The notes: generated by a model not told the origin, from the sequence alone. DNA of 64,000 bases from Saccharum officinarum (GCA_020631735.1 CM036159.1:95280656-95344655), one strand, 5' to 3'. Counted from the first letter of the stretch, positions 1 to 12,599 are shown. A program made the numbers and translations.

Positions 1-669
1 GGGCTGTTTAGTTCTCAAAATTTTAAAATTTTTTCAAGATTCCTCGTCACATCGAATCTTTGAACGCATGCATGAAACATTAAATATAGATAAAAAAAAA
101 ACTAATTATACAGTTTAGATGAAATACACGGGACGAATCTTTTAAGTCTAATTAGACCATGATTGGACACTAGTTGTCAAATAAGAACGAAAATACTACA
201 GTACCATTTCTAAAAAAAAAATCGTGAACTAAGGCCCAGGTGTGTCTCGCCTATGGCGCGGCGAAGCGCGCCTACTTACCTTAGTCCCAGAAGCACAAGC
301 ACTGCACTAGCCACTGGATAGACAGGGCATTGAGCCATGGACGCCACTTTCCTGTGCTTAGGATTTAGTTTAGTTCGTGGATGAAAAGTTTTTGAGTATT
401 ACATCGGATTTTTATAGGATATCAGAAGGGTTGTTCGCATACTAATAAAAAAACTAATTACAAAACTCGTCTGGAAACCGCGTGATAAATTTATTAAGCC
501 AAATTAATCCGTCATTAGCACTTGTGTGTTACTGTAGCAATTATGGCTAATCATAGACTAATTAGGCTTAAAAGATTCGTCTCGCAAAATCCATACAAAC
601 TGTGCAATTAGTTATTTTTTTTATCTATATTTAATGTTGTATGCACGTGTCTAAACATTTAATGGAACG
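1..669. repeat. Contig end duplicated at 22394-23064; contains two MITE-like segments
   Basis: This stretch matches 22394-23064 almost base for base and stops exactly at the N gap. The few differences are homopolymer length changes and scattered substitutions. It starts with a MITE-like unit (about 1-237, ends GGGCTGTTTAG and CTAAGGCCC) made of the usual AT-rich grass MITE interior. A unique-looking stretch follows, then a second related unit from about 350 onward. No coding sequence is seen. It most likely represents an unmerged contig overlap or an alternative haplotype, but a real repeat copy is not excluded. Confidence 0.85.
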
Positions 670-769
670 NNNNNNNNNNNNNNNNNNNNNNNNNNNNNNN
701 NNNNNNNNNNNNNNNNNNNNNNNNNNNNNNNNNNNNNNNNNNNNNNNNNNNNNNNNNNNNNNNNNNNNN
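670..769. other. Assembly gap, 100 N
   Basis: A run of exactly 100 N, the conventional size for a gap of unknown length. The sequence to its left reappears at 22394-23064, and the sequence to its right opens inside a copia reverse transcriptase. Confidence 0.99.
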
Positions 770-1760
770 TTGGTTGTGCCATGTAAACATTTTCTCCAAA
801 TCCCCATTAAGGAATGTCGTCTTTACATCTATTTGATGTAATTCTAAATCGTAATGCGCCACCAATGCCACTATGATTCTGAAGGAATCCTTACATGAGA
901 CTGGTAAAAATGTCTCATTGTAGTCTATCCCTTCTCTTTGCATAAAGCCTTTCATTACAAGTCACGCTTTAAACCTTTCTACATTCCCTTTGAAGTCATA
1001 TTTGATTTTGTAGACCCATTTACAGCCTACTGTTTTGGCTCCTTTAGGAATTTCTTCTAATTCTCAAACACCATCGGAACTCATAGATTTCATTTCATCT
1101 TTCATAGCTTCTAACCACTTCGATGAGTGGGCGCTTCTCATGGCTTCTTCATATGTGGTGGGATCACCCTCCATATGAAACTCTTCAGTATTATAGATTT
1201 CATAATCATTAGGAATAGCTGATCTTCTAACCTTTTGAGACCTTATCAGGGCCTCCACATTTGGCACATCTTCTGCTTAAGGCTATTATTGCCCCCCTTC
1301 ATGTGTGTCAATAGGTTCTATAGGATCCTGAAGGACAGATTCCTCATCCTCATTCATTGTTGCCACAGGAGGAATAACAGCAGGTGCTAGCACCATAATA
1401 TCTTGCATTGTCAGTGCAACAACAACAGGTAGTGAGAAAAATGGCTCCTGAATCATCGGAGTGGGCACACACACCCGCTTCTCCTCAAGATCAATTTCTC
1501 GAGCTACCATGCTCTCCTCATCATCTCATCCTCTAAGAAGACAGCTCATTTCTACAAACTTTGTATGTTTGTCTGGACAGTAGAAACAAAAACCTTTTAA
1601 CTTTTCAGGGTAGCCAATAAAATGGCAACTTACTGTTTTGGGATCTAGCTTCCCAATGTTTGGGTTAAAAACTTTAGCCTCAGCAGGGCTCCTCCACACA
1701 CATAAGTGGTTTAGTGAGGTTACTCTTCGTGTCCACAACTCATACAGTGTTTTGGACACT
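770..1760 (-). pseudogene. Copia pol fragment: integrase C-terminal part and start of reverse transcriptase
   Basis: On the minus strand, 1526-1759 encodes the conserved post-integrase block (YELW, then SLNHLCVW and KTVSCHFIGY). 1064-1510 encodes the variable linker. 770-955 begins the RVT_2 reverse transcriptase with EGIDYNETFLPV and LHQIDVKTTFLNGDL. The pieces lie in different frames with intervening stops, so the gene is broken. The RT catalytic YVDD block would lie beyond the gap and is not seen. The fragment continues the copia gene of 16081-18078, from which it was separated by the gypsy insertion. Confidence 0.85.
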
Positions 1761-1765
1761 GACTT
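1761..1765. repeat. Target site duplication GACTT, left copy
   Basis: GACTT directly precedes the TGTCGG start of the left gypsy LTR. The same five bases follow the CCGACA end of the right LTR at 16076-16080. A 5-bp duplication is normal for LTR retrotransposon insertion. Confidence 0.9.
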
Positions 1766-2892
1766 TGTCGGTGTCTGGTCCTGCGGGGGTCCTAGCCAAC
1801 GAGTGAATCGAGTGTTGCGTGTCCCTAATTTGGATGGTGATGCAAGGAGGATACACGGAGGTTTATCCTGGTTTGGGCAAAAGAAGGCCCTACATCCAGT
1901 GGAGAGGAGGGTGTATTGTATTTTCTTGCACCTAAGTGCTTGCGTAGGGGTTACAAGCTGCGAGAGAGGGAACTAGGCCCAGGTCTCAAAGGAAAAGTGA
2001 GAGTACAAGGGAGATTGCTTGAGATGTTGATCTGTGAGTTGTGTGCCTTTGCTTATTTGCACTTGGCTTTTGGCTTGCGTCTTGCTTCAGCCGTGCCCTT
2101 GTAGAGCCCTGGCCCACCCTTTTATAGGGTAAGAGGAGGCCAGGAGGCTAGGGGAGTCTTAAAGTTTTGTCGATCCCTATAGAGGTGGCTGTAGCGACGT
2201 GCCCTAGGAATGGCCAGCCATCCCCGGACACCATGGTGACGTAGGGGACAAGACGGTGAAAAGACCTCGAGTCTTGTGCCACGTCGGCCTTTCCTCCCTA
2301 CTGACCGATGGTAGGTCGAGGCTGGGTCGAGGCCGGGTTGAGGATGGGCAGATAAGGCTGAATCCCCGAGATCGTGGGGTACGGACCTTGTCGTATCCTC
2401 TCTCAAGGGTGATCAGTGGCAAAACAATGTGCGGTATGGTGTGTATAGTGATAAATTTTCACCTCCCATCCCGGGATGGGCGGTAAAAAGTGAGATTTGA
2501 CACCGGTGCTATTTCCACGTCGGTCATAGCTATAGCCATGACGGTAGAAAGTAACAGGTAGTCGCATTAAATGCTCCGACTTTTGTTTCAGAGTAGGTGA
2601 ATAAGATGGGTCGAGTGGTCTGACCCGGGGTCGTGCGAGTCGGAGATTTCCGATAGTTGAGGTGCCTTGTCGAACGAGCCTCGTGCGAGTGGGAACGCGG
2701 TCGAGGCGTCCCGTTGAGGGTGCCTCGTATGAGTTGAAACGTAGTCGAGGCGTCCCATCGAGCTGGCCTCGTATGAGTCGGACTACAGTCGAGGCGTCTC
2801 GTCCGCTATTTTGGCTTTGTTTCGTTTGTGGGTAGTGTTTTGTTTTTTCTTGATCGTTGATTGTGGGTACCCCTAGTTTTAGGTACCCGACA
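1766..2892 (-). repeat. Gypsy 3' LTR (left copy)
   Basis: It starts TGTCGG and ends CCGACA, and matches 14947-16075 along its whole length. On the minus strand a TATAAAAG box lies at 2119-2126. Three 44-bp tandem units lie upstream of it at 2679-2810. The adjacent interior on the minus strand ends in a G-rich polypurine-like tract (CCTCGGGGGCTAC) at 2893-2905. Confidence 0.93.
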
Positions 2893-2905
2893 GTAGCCCC
2901 CGAGG
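2893..2905 (-). other. Polypurine tract of the gypsy element
   Basis: On the minus strand CCTCGGGGGCTAC abuts the 3' LTR start TGTCGG, the position expected for the plus-strand DNA primer of reverse transcription. Confidence 0.7.
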
Positions 2906-3863
2906 CTTTGGGTGAGTGTGGGTCACTCTCATAGAGGCTCAGCGGTTCATGAACTGGAGTCGTAGCGTCGTAGTTTTTTTCGGTGGGGGCGCGTGAGCGC
3001 ACTCGTCGGGTGTAGCCCTCGAGGCCTCAGTGGAGTGTTTTGACTCCTCCGATGTCTTTTTGTATGTTCTTTTTTAGGAATGTTCTTGAATCATGGCGTG
3101 TCCTGCCTTTTTTCGCTCGGGGTTTGTTTTTTTGCGGTCGAGCCCCCGAGCCTCGTGCGTGTGAGGTCGATCAGAGTCTTGGCCGTCTTTTATCGTTCGA
3201 CCCTCACGCTTCCTTTTTAGAAAAAAGGAGGAGGGGTAGGGAACGTCATACTACCCTCATTTGGGCGAGTTCCGACGGTCTCCGGTGAGCTATTAACGGG
3301 GAATTCGAGTGGGAGCCCGTGCTCCATTCGGTAGGAGTCGGCTAGTGGCCACAGAGGCGCTCTCAAGAATGCCAAAGAGTAGTCGTGTGGATCTTGATTC
3401 CTTTCGATAGGATTCAAGGGCCCGATGCCTCCCTCCGAGGGGATTCCTCCGTCGATCTCTCTTTTAGCCTTGAATACATCTGGGGGTGCCTCGAGAGCGT
3501 GGCTCGAGCCCTGGCCTTGTATGGACGCATCCCTAGTCGTCCCTGACTCCGTTACTCGAGGGCAGCTGTCGAACCCTGGTCGAGGGCCAGCTTTCGATCC
3601 CTTGAGGTTTATATTGGGCTTAGAGCCCGTTACCCATGTGTCTGGGAATATCCGTCCGTGGATCCTTCTTCCACCTGTTTAGGGCGTGTCTTTTCAGGAG
3701 GGGAAGCGAGATCGGCGTGGTAGTGGGCGGCGTGGTACGACGGTTATGGCATGCACAGCGGACACGTGCCCATATCTATGGGTTTTGAGGGAGCGGTTAG
3801 GTAAGGTCATTGAATGAAAAAACTGCTCCTACCTTTTCGCCCGCCTGTTGGACTTCCGTCGGG

Positions 3864-3870
3864 GTATAAG
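3864..3870 (+). promoter_or_regulatory. Putative TATA box of the antisense gene inside the gypsy element
   Basis: GTATAAG lies about 150 bp before the ATG at 4018 and is followed by a pyrimidine-rich leader, as in plant promoters. It would drive the plus-strand gene independently of the minus-strand LTR promoter. This is inferred from position and sequence only. Confidence 0.45.
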
Positions 3871-4017
3871 AGCAAGGCCCGGGGTTTCATTTACCCTTAC
3901 AGGCCCTTTGCATTCTTGCCTTCCTTCCCTTCTTCGCCCCCCTTTGCCATCTTGCGCCCTTCAGCCACCGTCCAGCGCCGCTATCGTTCCTTTGCCTGCG
4001 TCGTTCCTCTGACAACA

Positions 4018-7000
4018 ATGGCGGGCAAAAGCCAGATCCTCCCTGCAGACGCTTGGGCCCGTTCCTCGATGACAGAGCGGAAGCTGGAGGAGTTGGTCCG
4101 CGACGGGCTTCTGTGACCGAGGGCGAGTTGGACCCAGCTAGAGTGGAGAGTGCCACCGTCCGACCACCGGGAACCGGCGCCTCCAGAAGGCTATGTGGTG
4201 AGCTTCATGGCCTTCCACGAGAGGGGGTTCGGCATGCCAGCCAGCCCCTTCATGCGGCCGCTCCTCCACTACTACAAAGTGGAGCTGCACCACCTCGCCC
4301 CCAACTCCATCTCGCATGCTGCCATTTTCGTGGCGGTCTGCGAGGGATACCTGGGGATGGAGCCACAGTGAAATCTGTGGCTCCACCTCTTCAAGGCGGA
4401 GCACTTCACCAAGAAGGCGGGAGAGCGAGGGGTGCGGCGCGTAGTGCATGTGGGAAGCTACACCTTCCAAGCCAGGTCGGGTCGAGGCGACCAATACATC
4501 CGACGTAGTTGATTTCTTCGAACAGCGGCTGGCATGGCGGCTGGTTTTACCTCCGCAACGACGACGACTAGCTACCGAGATACTCCGGCCGGGTGCTGAT
4601 GGCGCGAGAAGAGAACTGGACGTATGGCGTTGTTAAGGACGACAAGCCAAAGCTGGAGTCGCTCCTCGATGTGCTGAGGAGGCTCCGTCAGCGCGGATTG
4701 ATGACGAGGATGGTGGCCACGGCGTTCCACCGCCGGAGGGTGCTGCCGCTGACGCAGCGCTGGCTCCGGCTCGACGAGATGACGCCGGAGGCGTCGTTGG
4801 AGGGGAGCAGGATGTCACACGAGTCCCTTTCCCTCGACGAGGTCGCCCGACATGCGCGGTGGATGGTAGGGAGTTTCTGGCAGGAAGACATTGACAGGGT
4901 CCCGATGCGTCCCACCTTGGGATTCGAGCCCCTGGTAAGTGTTGTTCTTGATGATCTTAAGTTCTTTTGCTTCCGGATTCCTTCCACTAACCCGGTCGAG
5001 GTCCGTGTATAGGATCTGTCGGCGGTCAAGGAAACGCGGCCGCCGGTTCCGGAAGATCGGGTCACTCGGGAGGCTCGACGCCTCTTGGTGGCCCAGAAGA
5101 AGGAGGAGAAGGACGCCACCAAGAAATGTCAAGTCCGCAAGACCCTCGAGCAGGAGGCGTTGAAGAAGCGCCTTTGATAACAGAGTCTTGACGGGCTCCC
5201 GCTCGAGGAGTCTCCCTCCGAGACGGTCTCGGGGGAGGACGACGATAGTGGCGATGACAACGCCTGGTCACGGTACGACACCGCGACTTCCCTGTCGGAC
5301 CTCCCTGATGTGCGCCCCTTTCTAGAGCCCATTGAGGGGTCGACCTCCCAGACGTCGAGGGCGGCCTCGGTGCCCGTTGAGGGGGAGGTAGAGCTAGGAG
5401 GGAAAGAGACCAGGGCGGGGCCTTCAGCGAGAGGAGCCGCCTCGTCTGGGGCCCCACAAGAGGGGTTAGTGGCGCCGCCCCTACGAGTCTGAGCGCCTTA
5501 GGCTCAGACGGCGGTCGGGGCAGCGACGTCAGCATCAGAAGCTAGGGCACCATCGACGGGCATGAGGACTCGAGGCCAGCTAGCCTCGGCAGCGCAGAGG
5601 ACCTTGGACGCTCCACTAGCCAGGGCTCCGAGGAGCGCCCGACCAGCAGGAGGCTCGACGGTGGGGCCGTCGCAGGCGCCTTCGGCTGGCACTGGCCTGC
5701 CAGGGTCTAGGCCCTAGTTCCCATATCTGGGTAAGTTTTTCGCCCTATTTTTCGTGATTGGTGATCCCGTTTTTTATTCTAACGCGCTTATTTGTTGTCC
5801 AGGCATAAGCGTAAGGCAGAGCTCGCGGGTCCGACTCCCGTGAAGGCGCTCAGGTCGGGCGCTGCCGTAATAATGCGGATGGCGGCCGACGACGCCGCCT
5901 GGGTCGCGAAGCTCTAGGCTGCAACGGAGCGGCTAAAGCAGCGGGAGGCGGCTGCCCAGGCAGGGGCGGGCACCTAGGAGGTCATCGGCTCAGACCCTGC
6001 CGCGCGGGGGTCGGGGCTGGTGGAGGCGGTGGTCCCTAGCGGTGCTGAGCTCGAGGTGCCCGGCACTGGTGGGTCGGAGCCTGGGTCGACAGCGATAGCC
6101 CAGGCGACCATTGAGGCCGCTGAGGCCAAACATCCGTCCACGACGCGGGGCGGGCGGATGTTGAAAAAACAAAGGAGGTGGTGGAGGCCCCGTCGGAGGC
6201 GGGGCGGGAGGCGGAGGAGCCGCAGCCGCATCAGGGCCAACCGAGGGAGCCGGCGGTCGAGGTGGAAAGGGGGACGGTCGTGCCACCGCCCATCGTCCAA
6301 GCGGTGGTGCTGGTAGCCGAGGTGCCAGCCCCGCCGCAAGGGTCGACCCTAGCCCTGATCGACCTCACCCTCGATGACTCTCCTGCTGACAAGGGAAGTA
6401 GGCGGCGGATGTCGAGGTAGCTGAGGCCTTGGATGGGGCCGGTACCTCTGCGGCGTTGGGGTGACCTGGCCGAGGTGTCGGCGGGTGGCCGGACTTCGCT
6501 GGGTTAGCACTCGTGCGGGCGGAGGAGGAGCTTCCGCGCTAGGGCAGGTCGACCCTTGAATTCAGGGACGCGTCCAACCCTAGCGCTGAGCCCTTCTTTG
6601 CGCTCGACGACAAGGACGAGGTGCACCACTGGGAGTACCTCGAGGGACTCCAAAAGCACACGATGTAGTCCCTACGTGTGGTTTCGGACACCCTGGCGTG
6701 GGGTATGTCAGAGGCCTTTGAGGTAAGCCGGATTCATTAGTTTTTCCTTGCGTTTTATCCCTCCCTTTTCCTTGGTTCTGACTGTTAGATTTTAACTGCG
6801 GTCAGGAGCTCAAGGAGTGTTCCCGCCGCAAGTCACTCTTCATTCGTCATGAGAGTGGCGTGTGGGCGGCGCTCGTTCATCAACGGGCTCTGGTCGAGGA
6901 AGCCAACAAGCGGCTCTCCTAGCAGAGCACCGAGATGGCCGAGCTTCGCGTCGCCTACGCAGCGGTTAAGGAGGAGGCGCAGGCCTGGGAGGCCGAGGCC

Positions 7001-7817
7001 ACGGCGCGTGAAGACACGACAAGGGCTCGGGAGGAGGCTGCCAAAGCCCGTGAGGACCTTGTGCCACTGTTGGCGCGTGTGAAGGAGCTCGAGAGGGACA
7101 TCGCCTTAGTCAGCGGTCAGCGCGATGCCCTCAACATCCTGGTCGGGATGGTGTCCGCCCGCGTCAAAACCTTGGAAGACAAGGTTGCGACGTTGAGGTG
7201 GACGATCCGTGACAGGGACGAGGCTCTTCGAGCGTTTGAGAAGACGTGCGGGGAGCTACGTGATGAGATCATGGGTTGGCAGACCCATTCTGAGGGTAAG
7301 CTTCTTGTTGTGTAGTGGCCTTGGCGTCGAGGTCCTAGGCTTGCGCTAACTTGATGCTTGTGTTCTAGAGTTGGAGAAGGAGCAGCAAGCGGCTCAGGCG
7401 ACGGCCACCTCATTCTAGAACCTCTTCAAAGCCGAGGCCAGGCGAACTCAGTTGCTTTAGGGCGCCATCACCTCCGTATGTGACGGCCTGGGGGTCGAGC
7501 CCGACGCCAACACCGAGGAGGATGCCCCGGGGAACTCCTTCGTCTGTCAGATGGTGGCGCTGGGCCGCCGCATCCATGAGAGGATACGAGGCAGCCTTCA
7601 TCATGACATGAAGAGGGCTCTGGCAGTCGTTCGGTCTGGGTTCATGTATGACATGGACCTCATCACTAATGGTTTCATCATGGATCTAGATCGGATGGAT
7701 GAGGAGAATGAAATCGCCTGCCTAGGCCTGATCGAAGCGGCTGAGGAGCCTGGGAGTCGCCTCGCCAAGCTCTCTGAGGTCGAGATGGTTCCGCCTGCTA
7801 ATGACGAGGGCCTGTGA
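4018..7817 (+). pseudogene. Antisense gene of a Tat gypsy element (putative gypsy-type transposon / Transposase_28 family), decayed, with introns
   Basis: The plus-strand gene lies opposite to gag-pol, between integrase and the 3' LTR. After MAGKSQILPADAW at 4018 comes the diagnostic block GYVVSFMAFHERGFGMP, then HYYKVELHHLAPNSISHAA and EENWTYGVV. Next are acidic and low-complexity stretches, an alanine/glutamate-rich coiled coil (about 6935-7290) and a conserved end (LHHDMKRALAVVRSGFMYDM...). Canonical splice sites bound four short introns: 4935-5012, 5731-5802, 6723-6805 and 7296-7368. In-frame stops at 4114 and 4369 and a shift before 4593 show it is dead. The family matches the Pfam group of plant gypsy extra ORFs; its function is unknown. 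Confidence 0.75.
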
Positions 7818-7984
7818 GCCAAACCTGGGCATGAAGGCACGTGTAATAAGTTTGTATCCGTAACTTAGGTCGTGATGGCCTCAGGGGCCCTGAAACATTT
7901 TTAGATGTAAACTTGTACTGATTATTAAGTTTTGTTCGAGCTTTTTTCTTCCCGTTATCACTTGAATCACGTTCTCGCATGATT

Positions 7985-8305
7985 TACTTCATGCGCGGTC
8001 ATGCCCCTTGGTGTAAGGAAGTGAGTGGAGGTACCATAGCCTTGGAGGCATAAGTAATCCCATGGCTCGACTGCCCTCGAGCTTCAGGGTGCGCTCGTGG
8101 CCTTGCAGATTGTGTAAGAACTTGATTTGAAGCGAACGGGGGTGTAAGCTTTTTTTAAAGTCATGAACCATTACTAGGTCTACTTAGTGCGCGGTTGCAC
8201 CCCTAGGTGTGAGGGGTGAGTGGAGGTACCGTAGCCTCGGAGGCGTAAGTGATCTCGTGGCTCAACTGCTCTTGAGCTTTAGGGTGTTCTTGCGGCCTTG
8301 TCGAC
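7985..8305. repeat. Two imperfect tandem units of about 195 bp in the gypsy interior
   Basis: The stretch from about 7987 (GCGCGGTCATGCCCC) recurs from about 8182 (GCGCGGTTGCACCCC) with the same following words (GTGAGTGGAGGTACC, then GGAGGC, then CTCGAGCTTCAGGG versus CTTGAGCTTTAGGG). It lies between the stop of the antisense gene and the end of integrase. No coding is seen. Confidence 0.7.
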
Positions 8306-8663
8306 TTAAGTGACAGTTCTCTTTTTTGAAAAAGAGTATGAGCTATTTCAGGGACAGGGGGTTCCCCCCCTTTGCAGCCCCCGAGGAAGGGTCGATTCTA
8401 AGAAAACAGAGTCGATCCTTCCTGGTTGTTATGAAAACAAAGCTTTGAACACCGCTGTATTCTTTATTGATGAGATTGGAAACAATTTACAGAGCCTCGA
8501 GGCTTTTTTAAGGGAAAAAGCGACATAGTTGTTCGATGTTCTAGGCGTTGGTGAAGATTTCGCCTTTCTCGTTCGATAGCTTGTAGGTGCCGGGCTTTAA
8601 TACTTCTACGATGATGTATGGCCCTTCCCATGGCCGCATGAGCTTGTGTCGTCCCTTGGTGTT

Positions 8664-11600
8664 CTAGCTTCGCCGTAGCACCAGGTCACCAACATTGAGG
8701 TCCCGCCTACGTATGTCTCTGTCGTGGTGGCGTCGAAGACTCTGCTGGTACCTGGCAGAATGCAACAGAGCCACATCACGGGCTTCCTCGAGCTGGTCGA
8801 GGGCGTCCTCTCTTGTGGCGTCGTTATTTTTCTCGTTGTAGGCCTTCAACATTGGGGATCTGTATTCTACATCAGTTGGGAGCATAGCCTCGGATCCGTA
8901 GACTAAGAAGAATAGAGTGAACCCTGTGGCTCGACTCGGCGTTGTTCTTAGGCTCCATAGGACTGAGGGAAGCTCGACAGCCCATTTCTTGTTGTGTTTG
9001 TTTAGCTTGTCAAACATTCTAGGTTTTAGGCCTTGTAGGACCATGTCGTTGGCACATTCTACTTGGCCATTTGTTTTTGGATGAGCCACGGCCGACCAGA
9101 GCACACAGATGTGGTGGTTGTCGCAGAAATCCAGAAACTTTTTACTAGTGAATTGGGTACCATTGTCCGTGATGATGCAGTTGAGAACTCCAAAGCGGTG
9201 GACGATGTCGGTAAAAAAGAGCACAGCTTGCTCAGACCTGATGCTGGTGATAGGACGGGCCTCGATCCACTTGGAAAATTTGTCAATGACGACGAGTAAG
9301 TGGGAGAAGTCGCCAGTTGTCCTTTTCAAGGGTCCGACTAGGTCGAGCCCCCAAACAGTGAATGGCCACGTGATAGGAATAGTTTGCAGGGCGTGAGCTA
9401 GAAGATGGGTTTGTCTTGCATAGTTCTGGCAGCCTTTGCAGGAGTGTACTAGCTTGACAGCATCGAAGACTGTGGTCGGCCAATAGAAACCTTGTCAGAA
9501 AGCGTTTCCAACGAGGGTTCGAGGCGCTGCGTGATGATCACAAGCCCCCGAGTGTAGATCATTGAGCAGGTTTATGCCTTCCTCATTTGTGGTGCAGCGT
9601 TGGAGGACGCCAGTAGGGCTACGGTGATACAGCTCCCTACTGTTGCCAAATATCACAAAGGGTTTGGCTCGGCGAGCGATCCGTCGAGCCTCGATCTTAT
9701 CCGAGGGGAGGTCCCCTCGAGTGAGATGGTCGAGGTACGGAATACGCTAGTCAGGCTCGGGGTTGGCTGGTGGTGTCAAGCCTTCCACCTGCATGGCCTC
9801 GGCTCCGGTCGAGGGGGCTTCCGCCTCAGGTAGAGGGTCGAGTGATGGCCCGTTGACCCCTTCATCTGCCCTGATGTTGACGGACAGTTGGTGGAGATCT
9901 CTCGCAAAAACGTCTGGTGGAACCGTAGTTCGACTGGAAGCGATTTTCGCGAGTTTGTCGGCGGCCTCATTATACCGGCGTGCGATGTGGTTGAGCTCGA
10001 GGCCGTGAAACTTATCCTCAAGGCGCCGTACCTCTTCATAGTAGGCCTCCATCTTGGGATCACGGCAGCTCGAGCTCTTCATGACCTGTCGATTATGAGC
10101 TGAGAGTCACCTCAAATATCGAGGTGTCAAACCCCTAGTTCAACAGCGATTCGCAAGCCCATGACGAGCGCCTCATATTTGGCGACGTTGTTGGAGGCAG
10201 GAAAATGAAGCAGGATGATATAGCGCATGTGGACTCCGAGGGGTGAGATGAAGAGCAAACCCGCGCCTGCTCATGTTTTCATCAGCGACCCGTCGAAGTA
10301 CATGGTCCAAAGCTTAGCCTAGAGCTGAACCGGAGGAAGTTGAGTGTCGGTCCACTCCGCCAGGAAATCTGCTAGTAGTTGGGACTTGATGGCTTTGTGT
10401 GGTGCATAAGAGAGGGTCTCACCCATAAGCTCGACCGCCCACTTGGCTATCCTACCTGAGGCTTCCCGGTTCTGGGCTATCTCCCCCAGAGGGAAAGAAG
10501 AGACCACAGTCATTGGGTGGCCCTCGAAATAGTGACGGAGTTTGCGCCGCGTTAAGACGATGGCGTACAACAACTTTTGGATCTGCGGGTAGCGAACCTT
10601 GGTTTCCGAGAGCACCTCACTGATGAAGTAGACCGGTCTCTAGACGAGCAAGGTATGTCCGTTCTCTGCCCTCTCGACAACCAAGACCGCGCTGACTACT
10701 TGTGTCATTGCGGTGACATAAAGTAGGAGGGGTTCCCCTAGGATCGGAGGGACAAGGATTGGTGACTTAGAGAGTGTATCTTTGAGCCTTGCAAGAGCTT
10801 CCTCGACCTCGAGGGTCCACGAGAAGTGTTCCAATTTTTTCAGGAGACGATACAGTGGGAGCGCTTTTTCACCGAGGCACGAAATGAAGCGATTGAGGGC
10901 TGCTAGGCAGCCCATGACCCTCTGCACGCCCTTCAGATCTCGAATAGGGCCCATCTTGGTTATTGCGGCGATCTTTTCTGGGATGGCCTCGATGCCACGT
11001 TCGAAAACGATGAACCCTAGAAGCATGCCTCGAGGAACGCCGAAAACACATTTCTCGAGGTTGAGCTTGATGTTCTTTGCTCGGAGGCACTTGAACGCAA
11101 CATCGAGGTCGTTTATCAAATTATCAGCCTTTTTGGTTTTGACAACGATATCATCGACATAAGCCTCGATGGTTGGTCCGATGTGTTCCCCAAAAAATGT
11201 GTTGCATGCATTGCTGGTACATGGCCCCTACGTTCCGGAGATCGAAGGGCATAGTAACATAGCAATACATGCCGAATGGGGTGATGAACGAAGTCGCGAG
11301 CTGATCGGACTCCTTCATTTTGATTTGGTGGTAGCCAGAATATGCATCTAAAAACGACAGGGTTTCACATCCCGCAGTGGGATCAATACATGGCAAAGGA
11401 AAAGGAACTTTTGGACATGCTTTATTTAAATTAGTATAGTCTACACACATCATCCACTTCCCACTCTTTTTCTTAACTAACATAGGATTAGCTAGCCACT
11501 CGGGATGATGAACCTCCTTGATGAATCCGGTCTCCAACAATTTGTGTATCTCCTCACCGATGACCTTACGCTTCTCCTCGTCGAAGCGGCGCAAGCATTG

Positions 11601-12520
11601 CTTCACCGGTTTGGAGCTGGCTCAGATCTCCAAGGTGTGCTCGGTGACTTCCCTGGGTATGCCCGGCATATCCGAGGGACTCCATGCAAAGATGTCGATG
11701 TTTACGTGGAGAAAGTCGACGAGCACTGTTTCCTATTTGGGATCGAGGGTGGCGCTGATGCTCAACACCTTTTCCTTTGGGTTAGCGGGGTCGAGGGGCA
11801 CGAGCTTGATGTCTTCCGTGGGCTTGAAGCTGCCGGCATGGCGCTTGGGGTCGGGGATCTCGTTGGCCAGACCGTCGAGGTCCATCACCAAGGTTGCCGA
11901 CTCCAAGACGGCTTCTCCATGCTCGACGCACTCGACGTCGCACTCATAGGCATGCTCGTATGAGGGCCCGACAATTATGACACCGTTGGGGCCTGGCATC
12001 TTGAGTTTGAGGTAGGTGTAGTTTGGGACCGCCATGAATAGGGCATAGCATGGGCACCCAAGGATGGCGTGATATGTTCCACGGAATCCGACCACTTCAA
12101 AAGTGAGAGTCTCTTTTCTGAAGTTGGTGGGAGTGCCAAAACAGACAGGCAGGTCGACTCGGCCGACGGGCTCTGCTCACTTTCCAGGCATGACTCCATG
12201 GAAGCCCCCGACGCAGGGTTGGAGGTGCGTCCTCACGATCCCCAGGAGGTCGAGGGTCTGAGCATAGATGATGTTAAGGTTGCTGCCGCCATCCATGAGC
12301 ACCATGGTGAGGCATGTGTTGGCGATAATGGGATCGACAACAAGCGGGTAGACCCCGGGATTGGGGACGTAGTCTGGGTGATCAGCACGGTCAAAAGTGA
12401 TGGCCACCTCAGACCAGTCAAGGAAGAGGGGGGTTGCCGGCTGCACGGAGAAGACCTCTCGATGTTCTCGTTTGTGCTGGCGTGTCGAGAGGCACGTCGA
12501 GGGTCCTCCGTACATCATGA
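8664..12520 (-). pseudogene. Gypsy pol: protease, reverse transcriptase, RNase H, second RNase H, integrase
   Basis: Protease (about 12180-12520) has MDGGSNLNIIY around the catalytic Asp. RT spans about 10640-11606, with KKSGKWMMCVDYTNLNKACP, FLDAYSGYHQI and the catalytic YVDD at 11150-11161. RNase H (10319-10615) has KLRHYFEGH. The second, archaeal-type RNase H tail (9747-10082) has HIARRYNEAADKLAKIAS. The integrase zinc finger is near 9400-9470, and the core at 8664-9329 shows D, D and E in VIDKFSKW, ITDNGTQF and NGQVECAND. Key motifs survive, but segments lie in different frames, with breaks near 11170, 10630, 10090 and 9480. The pol is therefore inactive. Confidence 0.88.
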
Positions 12521-12599
12521 AGCAGTCATGGATCTTGGGGAATCCCTCATCCTTGTTGTCTCCCTTGGGATCTTCCTTCTTGTCGTCTTTCTTGAAGCC

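Noticed and set aside
2403..3002. 199-codon minus-strand open frame
   Set aside because: It lies across the gypsy LTR and its boundary, matches no protein family I know, and is better explained as LTR sequence.
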